64,000 bases of DNA from Zoroaster sp. YZ-2022 (lineage: Eukaryota; Echinodermata; Asteroidea; Forcipulatida; Zoroasteridae). The notes under the pieces are model-generated. The model was given only the letters and a program-made list of their open reading frames with translations, made no database searches and was not told the DNA's origin. The position numbers and the translations under genes were made by a program. The stretch spans positions 33,583,172 through 33,647,171 of the forward strand of contig CM055830.1 of assembly GCA_029582265.1 (NCBI GenBank), written 5' to 3'. Of this stretch, positions 49,201 through 61,200 are shown piece after piece. Within the stretch, counting starts at the first letter, position 1. Each line of letters opens with the position of its first letter.

Positions 49201-52200
49201 ATTCGATTTTGTTCCGAAGCAGTCAGCGGTTCCTTGCAATATTCTATGGAAATATATGATACCGGTACGCAAACAATGACTTTATGCAAATTAACTTGGT
49301 ATTTATTGACTCTTTAAACGTGTGGTTTAGTACTCTTCAATTAAACCGGGAAGTTAACTCAAATAATGTAATACAAACATGCATACTAATATTTCCCAAG
49401 AGATGATTGACATATCGTTCCAAACAATTTAAATTAATTTTGTTTGTATTACCTATTAAAAAACTTGTTCGATGCTCAGAATGATACCTAACCAAACCTT
49501 AAATTGAGAAAATCTGAACATTCTGGCGTCATTGAACAAAGGTTATTATTAATATTAATATATTTTTATATTGTTGGTTTTTGGTAGTTCTGCTAGACTA
49601 GTGTACCCCACATTACTTCATTACAGTGTGTTATAAGGTATGACGATACATGTTTGTATTTCAAACATAAATAATTGATGTAAACTGTCGTTAACAGTGG
49701 CTGCTATCATAATGTGATATTAGTTACTTAGAATTAAGGAGTAGTTAACTTACCTGTAGTAGTGACTCCACCAGTGGTGGTTATTATAGCAGATGTTTCA
49801 GCTATTTTCTGTGTTAATGTCTCACTCTTTCTGACAGTAGTTGTAGTGGTCTCCTTAGTGGTTGTTGATGGTGCTGCTGAAGATGTTGGAACTGTTGTTG
49901 TTGTGGACACTTCGGTCGTTGTCTCTGTAGAAATGCCTTCTGTATTTGAAACAGTGACAATAATTAACAGTTTCACTAAAATACAAATGTTGCTTGTCTA
50001 GAAGCAATAATCCCACGTAGATTAGCTAGGAGACGTATCACTTTATCTCGGTTTAATTTGTCATTTACATGACACTTATTAATGCTTGATGCATCACAAA
50101 TAAAATGAGCCAAGAACTGCTTTTGAATGCACTGGCAATATCTACCACATCTTAATGATCCTTCATTTTGTTAGTAGCCCGTATAGACCAATACTGCATC
50201 AGTGTTGGTAAATATTGAGATATAAAACTTACCTAACCTTGGTTACATTTGTTGGAATACTTCATCTTAATATACAGAATCCTAGTGCCCCCACTAGTGC
50301 ACTTTCACTATTCGCGCAAAACTCGGGTGTAAGTGTTCCAAATAATTCGTCCCTAATTTGCCATAGTGACCAATCCCGAATTAAGTTGGCATAGTGACCA
50401 ATGCGGTATTGGTCACTTTGCCAAATTACAAAAATAGCCAGTTAGAGCATTCGTCGTTTGAATGCATGCTCTATCTCCAAAACTATAAGGAATACATGCA
50501 TGTGGATTAGATACAATGGTAGGTCTCTTCCTGAATGTACTAATGGGCGGGAAAACTTAAAATTGAAAAAAGTCACTATGGCAAATTAGGGACGAATTGT
50601 GACCAAGATTGTTGAATAAATTATTTGTTTGTTGTGTAAGATAAGGACATTAAGACGATTAGTTGTTCTTACCCTCTTTGCAACTATGGAAAGCCATCCT
50701 TAAGCTTCCCGTTGACAAACCTCCGTTTGTAAAGGCAATTACTTCCAAACGGGCTGCTCTTACTGCACTTGGGATGTCAGTACTTTCGAATAGCTTAGTT
50801 TCGACTTTGTTTTCATTCAAAACTGCAAACGTCTTCTGTTATGGGTAAATATTTAAAATAAGGTTTAGATCTTTTCCCATATAGGGGACTTTTGAGATGG
50901 GAGACGCTGGTGGCAGCAAACTTACCGGTTCATTTTCTATTGTTTACGTAACATGCGCACGTTACTGAGAATAACGGAAAGTCTGATGCCATGCAGCGTC
51001 TCAAAATGTTCATAATAAATAACAACGAAAACCTACCTCGCTGCCGACAAAATTGTCAAAATTGCCATTTTCTTCGGTTTGGATGTAGACTCCGTACATT
51101 AGGTTATTTTTTACTCCTGGGAGGCCTTGAAGATCTACACCAAGAAGACGCACGGGCATTTCAAAGTCGACTGTCACACTTGGTCTCTCTTCGCGGCTAG
51201 CAGAAGGAGATGGTATTGCAAAACTCCATGCTTCTTCACTATTGATGTACGTCGTCTTATCAACGCCCACTGGTGATATGTAACGGTCTTTTTCAGTACC
51301 CTTGGCTCCCTCAATGCAGTATTCTGTTAACGCAGGTTATAGATATAGGTGTGATTCGGAATTCAATTCTTTTATAGAAAAAACTTGTTTCTGTGACAAG
51401 GATAGCCTTAAAACTTATCGGCAGTAGTCCTACTGTCAACAAATATTAATATTTGGTATCAAACATGTATTGATGGAATCCAATGGTATCAAATATTCGG
51501 ATAAACTATTAACATGAGGTGCTAAGAATTTATCGAAAACAGCTCACATTCCATCAATTACCTCAAAAATATAAATAGTTTATGGACAGCACTGTGTTTA
51601 TAAAAAATATTGCATAAGAACAAAATACTTCTCACCTGAAAGTGGCTTGCAAACCACATCCGACACAGTCATAGATTCGTTCATTTGGACTTTCTTGATT
51701 CTCAATAGGTATGATTTAACAAAAGTGATTGGCCTTCAATTGTTATTTTCAACAGCGAAGTACTTTCAAATATTCTATTTTATAAAATATGAATACCAGC
51801 CTCTTTGGCAGGTAGTATTTTGCTAAATCCTACCTGCTGTAGTTAAAGCAGGTGTTGATTTGGTAACTGTAGTTTCAGTAGTGGTCGTTCCAGCTGGAGT
51901 TATGACAGTCGTTGTCGTTATAGTTGGTTGTGTAGACGGTGTTGTCGTTTCTGGCGTGGTTGTGGTCACAGTTGATGTCTGCACTGTTGTAATCATCTTT
52001 GGAGTTATGGTAGACGTACTTGTTGTTACTACTGTAGATGTTGATGGCGTAATGATAGATGCTGAAAGGGATATCAAGACATCAAAAAATTCATTAAAAC
52101 ACGTGTTGTTTGGAAACATGGATCATATCTACATCTAAATTTCTTTCTGGGATTCCTCCACATACAGCCATGGTATCGCATGATGACATCAGTTATTGTA

Positions 52201-55200
52201 TTGCCTTCCGAGACTCCCAGCAGACCACGGGCATTTGTGATGCCGACGTTTGTGTATTCTATTCCGTTCGCTTGCTTTTGAATGTTAGCTTTTCGGCGCA
52301 GTTTCTTTAAATAACATATTGTAATAAACTTATATGATTATAATGATATGAAACGTGCATAAACAATGGATGAACAGACTGACACCTTAACAAATATCAT
52401 CAATAATGCAAACAATATTTCCAAAAAAACCCAAAAACAACAACAGTTGAGCCAACAAAGTCAACATACCCTCTGTTACCGCAGAAGGCACTGTGGTAGT
52501 CGTAACTGTAGTCGTGGATTTGGTTGTCATTTCGGATTCAGTACTAGCCGTAGTAGTGGTTGTAGTTGTTTCCTTCGTTGTTATCGCACCACCAGTTGTT
52601 GGGACAGTCGTTATCACTGCTGATGTTGTAGTGGTTATCTCGGGATGGCCAGCTTTTAAATTCGTTAAAAGATGATTAATCACAATTGATACCAAATAAA
52701 CAGTTCGCATACTCGTAAACCATGGGTATCTATAAAATAAACCTTTATTTAACAAAGGTACACACAGAAATAGTTGGGTGTAATAGGTAAAACAAGGTGC
52801 TTAAATATTTGAATGATTATGTTTGTCTGAAATGTTAAAGTCGGGAGCTATAGTGTTATGTGCCATAACCTTGAGAGTGCCAGTCACAAGTTTTGTACTG
52901 TAGACGAAAAACCTTGGATCATCGACGATTTTTATTTACTGCAAAGAATTTATATATGATTGATTTCAATTTTTTTTAAAGAAGATGTATCTGTCATTAC
53001 ATGTACAGGGTACCTGGGTTGTTTTATGTCACGAAAACCTACAAAGTATAAACCATCATCCAAACCAAGTTCGAGGAGTGGAGGTTGTATGTGCATTTTA
53101 CTAAAAACGTTGGCTAAGGCCCCAAAAAGTCTCCGGTTTCTGGTCATCGGTCGCGCTTTTTTGCCAACAGGGAAATACGTGATACATTGTGCACACGGGG
53201 ACCAAATTTCCCGTATACAAAGTCTGGTGGCTAAGAGAGGCCTCAAAACGTTCATACTCCTATGTGAAAAAGTCGTTTAAAACACAGGACTGCAGAATTC
53301 CAATCGATCCAACAATTTTGGCTGTAATTGAACATCGTTTCGTAGCAAAATAAATAAAACTAAAAATGCCGGAGACTTCTTTTGGCCTAAGTGCAATTAA
53401 CTACTTATGTCTTACTTGTGAAAATGAATGAAGTCCCATTCGATGTTACTGGGTTAACATTCATGCTACCGTTGAAAGAGCCTCCTAAAAGAATAGTAGT
53501 TACATTAATCACATTAATTTTTAAAGCCATCATACACCATTGGTAATCTCAAGAAAACATAAATTTTTTACATCAGTTTTACATACAACGTTTAATACTT
53601 GGTGTAAAGTTGATGACGGTATCAAACATCCCTTGAAATATTTCTGCAATAAGTGATATTGTTAATAAAATGAAATAGTTTTCCCAAATCATGAAGACAG
53701 AAATTCCATATTTTCACTTGTTCTATCATAAACAACATATAATGAAATAAGCTGCAACTTTTACAGGTTGGTTTTTATAAAAACATTTTGATTCTTATAA
53801 AGTGTGGGTGCACAGACATTTTACCAAAAATGTGTACGGTACTGGATTAAGTCCACAAATATTAAAATTTTAAACGTGAAAACTTAATTTGTATTCAAAC
53901 ATGATGTAGTTAAGATAAACGTATCTAACTACAAAGGCTTTACCCTGTTCCAATAAATACATGTTATGATATATGTAGTATCCAAACTGTCTTTTATCAA
54001 TGGCTCTTCATGAGCACCGTACTTTCTGTTTGTGACCTGTATGCTAATGAGGTCAAGCTCATGGTCGATGTATTCAACATGAAATAAAGTATCACGTCAT
54101 GGCAGCTGTACTTGAATCCACCTTAATTTAGCAATATCACAGTATACATATACGTTACCAATTACAACCATTTTTCGAAGCTGACTATGACTTTTCAATC
54201 AATTTATGTTCTTACCCGGTGGTACGAATGAGAAAGGGGGCCGAGTTGTAGTCGACGTAGTCGGTAGTGCTGAAGTTGTCTTTCCACCTACGTTACCGGA
54301 TTTAAATAAATGTTCACAATTCTTAAATTAGATAACATGAATGTAATATATAGGCCTACATACGAAAATATCGTTTTTTCTACCATACCGCTTTTTGTAC
54401 TGACATTTTTTCGCCACTTTTTGTAATAATGGTTGTTTCTTTTTATTATTGTAATACATCGATCCAGCACTGTAATCTGGTGTTTTAATTATTGCGCAGG
54501 ATTGTGTGTGCAGCAGTGTGGTGATCGGGGCTGAGGTCAAGCATTTCTCGTATAGGATTACATTTATTCTCCGTCATCAGCGTTGCATAATCTGATTGGA
54601 TGAAGTATGATCACGTGGGGTGAATTAAAATTCAGTTTCAAGTCCTGCTGACTCGCTTTGTGTTTGTGTTACCCCAAAACGTCAATTTGCCTATTTCTAT
54701 TTTTGGCATTTTTGTCACGTTGACTCCACAACGACCCTTTGTTTCCTTAATATGAAACCCTCCATAAACGTACATTTCTGAGATGGGAGGAAAATCTAGG
54801 CAATTAGAACTTACTTCTTTGTGGCAGGGTAGTTGGCTCTGGTATATCGGCTGCTCCAGTTTCTGGAGAAAAGACAATATTTTATTTTCTTTAAGCGATT
54901 AACAATAATAAAAAAAATTTGCAGATGATATTTTCAAACATAACCAGTGTTTCATATTATGTATATTAATACCCACTTACGTAATATTACAATCTTTTCT
55001 GTAGTAACTGCCTCTGCAGTGGTGGTAACCTTTGTTGTAGTAATCTTCTCAGTCGTTGTTGGTTTTGTCGTTAGAGGAGCCTCAACTGTTACTGCACGTG
55101 TGGTGAAGACTTCTGTGGTCGATGGCAGCTCTGTTGAAACATGATAACAACATTACTAATCGCCTTGTCGATTAGAAAAAAAAGTGTTTTATAATACAAA

Positions 55201-58200
55201 CAATTGCTACGTTGTAATCACCCATTTGGGAGCTTGGAAGCAAGTCAAGTGCAAGGGCAGTTACAATGGATGTGATGTTTGGATGACTTAAGACAGTTAG
55301 TTACCAGGTCAATTGGTAAACATCGACCCGTTAAATGTGTACTTTTTTATATTGTATACCTACTTTTCAGTAAGTAAAGACTGTTTACGGTTTCTCCTGA
55401 AGACGACCACAGCATACTGATTGAAACGTTGAGTTGTAACCAACCACAGCATACTGATCGAAACGTTGAGTTGTAACCAAAACCACTTATTTTCATACTT
55501 ATACTACTCAAAAGAAAATTTCTACATGGTATCACCGTAAAAAACCTTTACTTATTCTTTTCACCATGGAAAGCTACAAGTCTTACTTACTTTTCACTAC
55601 TCTGCAGTTGAAACCTTAAAGTGAATTGAATTATTGTGAAGGTGAATAAAATCAAGCGCAATAATATTCCCAAGAAATAAGATCGGGAAGCAGTGTGTGA
55701 TGTTTGACGTACCGTTTCCCATAATTGTAATGGTTGTTTCTTCTTCAAAATTACACTTGTTCAATGCTTGCTTATTATGATACCGAAACCAAGCAGAGAT
55801 ATTGCATTCTGCACATGATAATTCATCTTACCTGCGGTAGTGAGTCCACCAGTGGTGGTTATTATAGCAGATGTTTCAGCTATTTTCTGTGTTAATGTCT
55901 CACTCTTGCTGACAGTAGTTGTAGTGGTCTCCTTAGTGGTTGTTGATGGTGCTGCTGAAGATGTTGGAACTGTTGTTGTTGTGGACACTTCGGTCGTTGT
56001 CTCTGTAGAAACGCCTTCTGTATTTGAAACAGTGAGAATTATCAGTTTCGCTAAAATACGAATGTTGCTTGTCTAGAAGCAATAATCTAACTTGAATTGG
56101 CTAGGAGACGTTTCACTTTATCTCGGTGAAATTTGTCGTTTCATTCTCATAATATTACTAATTAATACAACAATTACAATAAAATAATACATGTAATAGC
56201 CACACAACTACTGTTTGTTTCCTGTGCATGAGGCCATAAACAAAGAGAGCACTTGAGCTAAGCATATAACCTGCGATCTTATAATATTCACTAGAGTAAT
56301 CAAATAGACGAAAAAAAAAGCTTCAATTTATATTTTTTAATGATATAGTTTTAAGTACCGCTGTCTGTTTTCAGAAAACAAATACCTGTAGTTAAAGCAG
56401 GCGTTGATTTGGTAATTGTAGTTTCAGTAGTGGTCGTTCCTGCTGGAGTTATGACAGTCGTTGTCGTTGTAGTTGGTTGTGTAGACGGTGTTGTCGTTTC
56501 TGGCGTGGTTGTGGTCACAGTTGATGTCTGCACTGTTGTAATCATCTTTGGAGTTATGGTAGACGTACTTGTTGTTACTACTGTAGATGTTGATGGCGTA
56601 ATGATAGATGCTGAAAGGGATATCAAGACATCAACAAATTCATTAAAACACGTGTTGTTTAGAAACATGGATCATATCTACATCTAAATTTCTTTCTGGG
56701 ATTCCTCCACATACAGCCACGGTATCGCATGATGACATCAGTTACTGGAAGGAACCACGGGCATTTGTGATGCCGACGTTTGTGCATTCTATTCCGTTCG
56801 CTTGCTTTCGAATGTTAGCTTTTCGGCGCAGTTTCTTTAAATAACATATTGTAATAAACTTATATGATTATAATGATATGAAACGTGCATAAACAATGGA
56901 TGAACAGACTGACACCTTAACAAATATCATCAATAATGCAAACAATATTTACAAAAAAAACCAAAAAACAGTTGAGCCAACTAAGTCAACATACCCTCTG
57001 TTACCGCAGAAGGCACTGTGGTAGTCGTAACTGTAGTCGTGGATTTGGTTGTCATTTCGGATTCAGTACTAGCCGTAGTAGTGGTTGTAGTTGTTTCCTT
57101 CGTTGTTATCGCACCACCAGTTGTTGGGACAGTCGTTATCACTGCTGATGTTGTAGTGGTTATCTCGGGATGGCCAGCTTTTAAATTCGTTAAAAGATGA
57201 TTAATCACAATTGATACCAAAAAACAATTCGCATACTCGTAAACCATGGGTATCTATAAAATAAACCTTTATTTAACAAAGGTACACACAGAAATGCTTG
57301 GGTGTAATAGGTAAAACAAGGTGCTTAAATATTTGAATGATTATGTTTGTCTGAAATGTTAAAGTCGGGAGCTATAGTGTTATGTGCCATAACCTTGAGA
57401 GTGCCAGTCACAAGTTTTGTACTGTAGACGAAAAACCTTGGATCATCGACGATTTTTATTTACTGCAAAGAATTTATATATGATTGATTTCAATTTTTTT
57501 TTAAAGAAGATGTATCTGTCATTACATGTACAGGGTACCTGGGTTGTTTTATGTCACGAAAACCTACAAAGTATAAACCATCATCCAAACCAAGTTCGAG
57601 GAGTGGAGGTTGTATGTGCATTTTACTAAAAACGTTGGCTAAGGCCCCAAAAAGTCTCCGGTTTCTGGTCATCGGTCGCGCTTTTTTGCCAACAGGGAAA
57701 TACGTGATACATTGTGCACACGGGGACCAAATTTCCCGTATACAAAGTCTGGTGGCTAAGAGAGGCCTCAAAACGTTCATACTCCTATGTGAAAAAGTCG
57801 TTTAAAACACAGGACTGCAGAATTCCAATCGATCCAACAATTTTGGCTGTAATTGAACATCGTTTCGTAGCAAAATAAATAAAACTAAAAATGCCGGAGA
57901 CTTCTTTTAGCCTAAGTGCAATTAACTACTTATGTCTTACTTGTGAAAATGAATGAAGTCCCATTCGATGTTACTGGGTTAACATTCATGCTACCGTTGA
58001 AAGAGCCTCCTAAAAGAATAGTAGTTACATTAATCACATTAATTTTTAAAGCCATCATACACCATTGGTAATCTCAAGAAAACATAAATATTTTACATCA
58101 GTTTTACATACAACGTTTAATACTTGGTGTAAAGTTGATGACGGTATCAAACATCCCTTGAAATATTTCTGCAATAAGTGATATTGTTAATAAAATGAAA

Positions 58201-61200
58201 TAGTTTTCCCAAATCATGAAGACAGAAATTCCATATTTTCACTTGTTCTATCATAAACAACATATAATGAAATAAGCTGCAACTTTTACAGGTTGGTTTT
58301 TATAAAAACATTTTGATTCTTATAAAGTGTGGGTGCACAGACATTTTACCAAAAATGTGTACTGGATTAAGTCCACAAATATTAAAATTTTAAACGTGAA
58401 AACTTAATTTGTATTCAAACATGATGTAGTTAAGATAAACGTATCTAACTACAAAGGCTTTACCCTGTTCCAATAAACACATGTTATGGTATATGTAGTA
58501 TCCAAACTGTCTTCTATCAATGGCTCTTCATGAGCACCGTACTTTCTGTTTGTGACCTGTATGCTAATGAGGTCAAGCTCATGGTCGATGAATATCACAG
58601 TATACATATACGTTACCAATTACAACCATTTTTCTAAGCTGACTATGACTTTTCAATCAATTTATGTTCTTACCCGGTGGTACGAATGAGAAAGGGGGCC
58701 GAGTTGTAGTCGACGTAGTCGGTAGTGCTGAAGTTGTCTTTCCACCTACGTTACCGGATTTAAATAAATGTTCACAATTCTTAAATTAGATAACATGAAT
58801 GTAATATATAGGCCTACATACGAAAATATCGTTTTTTCTACCATACCGCTTTTTGTACTGACATTTTTTCGCCACTTTTTGTAATAATGGTTGTTTCTTT
58901 TTATTATTGTAATACATCGATCCAGCACTGTAATCTGGTGTTTTAATTATTGCGCAGGATTGTGTGTGCAGCAGTGTGATCGGGGCTGAGGTCAAGCATT
59001 TCTCGTATAGGATTACATTTATTCTCCGTCATCAGCGTTGCATAATCTGATTGGATGAAGTATGATCACGTGGGGTGAATTAAAATTCAGTTTCAAGTCC
59101 TGCTGACTCGCTTTGTGTTTGTGTTACCCCAAAACGTCAATTTGCCTATTTCTATTTTTGGCATTTTTGTCACGTTGACTCCACAACGACCCTTTGTTTC
59201 CTTAATATGAAACCCTCCATAAACGTACATTTCTGAGATGGGAGGAAAATCTAGGCAATTAGAACTTACTTCTTTGTGGCAGGGTAGTTGGCTCTGGTAT
59301 ATCGGCTGCTCCAGTTTCTGGAGAAAAGACAATATTTTATTTTCTTTAAGCTATTAACAATAATAAAAAAAATTTGCAGATGATATTTTCAAACATAACC
59401 AGTGTTTCATATTATGTATATTAATACCCACTTACGTAATATTACAATCTTTTCTGTAGTAACTGCCTCTGCAGTGGTGGTAACCTTTGTTGTAGTAATC
59501 TTCTCAGTCGTTGTTGGTTTTGTCGTTAGAGGAGCCTCAACTGTTACTGCACGTGTGGTGAAGACTTCTGTGGTCGATGGCAGCTCTGTTGAAACATGAT
59601 AACAACATTACTAATCGCCTTGTCGATTAGAAAAAAAAGTGTTTTATAATACAAACAATTGCTACGTTGTAATCACCCATTTGGGAGCTTGGAAGCAAGT
59701 TAAGTGCAAGGGCAGTTACAATGGATGTGATGTTTGGATGACTTAAGACAGTTAGTTACCAGGTCAATTGGTAAACATCGACCCGTTAAATGTGTACTTT
59801 TTTATATTGTATACCTACTTTTCAGTAAGTAAAGACTGTTTACGGTTTCTCCTGAAGACGACCACAGCATAATGATTGAAACGTTGAGTTGTAACCAACC
59901 ACAGCATACTGATCGAAACGTTGAGTTGTAACCAAAACCACTTATTTTCATACTTATACTACTCAAAAGAAAATTTCTACATGGTATCACCGTAAAAAAC
60001 CTTTACTTATTCTTTTCACCATGGAAAGCTACAAGTCTTACTTACTTTTCACTACTCTGCAGTTGAAACCTTAAAGTGAATTGAATTATTGTGAAGGTGA
60101 ATAAAATCAAGCGCAATAATATTCCCAAGAAATAAGATCGGGAAGCAGTGTGTGATGTTTGACGTACCGTTTCCCATAATTGTAATGGTTGTTTCTTCTT
60201 CAAAATTACACTTGTTCAATGCTTGCTTATTATGATACCGAAACCAAGCAGAGATATTGCATTCTGCACATGATAATTCATCTTACCTGCGGTAGTGAGT
60301 CCACCAGTGGTGGTTATTATAGCAGATGTTTCAGCTATTTTCTGTGTTAATGTCTCACTCTTGCTGACAGTAGTTGTAGTGGTCTCCTTAGTGGTTGTTG
60401 ATGGTGCTGCTGAAGATGTTGGAACTGTTGTTGTTGTGGACACTTCGGTCGTTGTCTCTGTAGAAACGCCTTCTGTATTTGAAACAGTGAGAATTATCAG
60501 TTTCGCTAAAATACGAATGTTGCTTGTCTAGAAGCAATAATCTAACTTGAATTGGCTAGGAGACGTTTCACTTTATCTCGGTGAAATTTGTCGTTTCATT
60601 CTCATAATATTACTAATTAATACAACAATTACAATAAAATAATACATGTAATAGCCACACAACTACTGTTTGTTTCCTGTGCATAAGGCCATAAACAAAG
60701 ATAGCACTTGAGCTAAGCATATAACCCGCGATCTTATAATATTCACTAGAGTAATCAAATAGACGGAAAAAAAAGCTTCAATTTATATTTTTTAATGATA
60801 TAGTTTTAAGTACCGCTGTCTGTTTTCAGAAAACAAATACCTGTAGTTAAAGCAGGCGTTGATTTGGTAATTGTAGTTTCCGTAGTGGTTGTTCCAGCTG
60901 GAGTTGTGACAATCGTTTTCGTGGTAGAAGCAGGTGGAGCAGACGTTGTTGATGATGATCCTACTGTTGTTGACGTGCTTTCTGTTGACATAATAATGGG
61001 ATAACGTTACCACTAGCGAGACTGATGTTATTTTTATACGCAGTTACGAAAACATGGTTAATTTTTGTTTGTAGAAAGGATAAGGCAGTTTTTTCAGTAA
61101 TTATTCAAAATTTAAAAACATCCTTAAAAATTAAAAAATCATAAGTATAAATGAAGAATTATTCAAGACCCTCAGTCCTCCAACACTAAAACGCAGTTCC

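Larger units (their letters stand above)
51834..60840. repeat. 4.5 kb tandem segmental duplication
   Basis: 51834-56385 and 56386-60840 are near-identical head-to-tail copies offset by 4455-4525 bp, with a third copy starting at 60841 and breaking off after about 75 bp. The differences are single bases and a few deletions, the largest a 67 bp loss in copy 2 near 58590. Exons, introns, MITE and dead exon are all shared, so the event is recent. Confidence 0.92.

Noticed and set aside
52950..53280. Open frames of about 100 residues on both strands, repeated at 57490-57805
   Set aside because: They lie inside foldback MITE family C and adjoining intron, and are repeated because the segment is duplicated.
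32023..60531. Many Val-rich plus-strand open frames (for example near 49762, 51860, 52493, 55840, 57018, 60295)
   Set aside because: They are the antisense of Thr-rich exons: ACN codons read backwards give Val/Gly-type codons. They lack splice logic of their own, while the minus strand gives a continuous frame with conserved domains.
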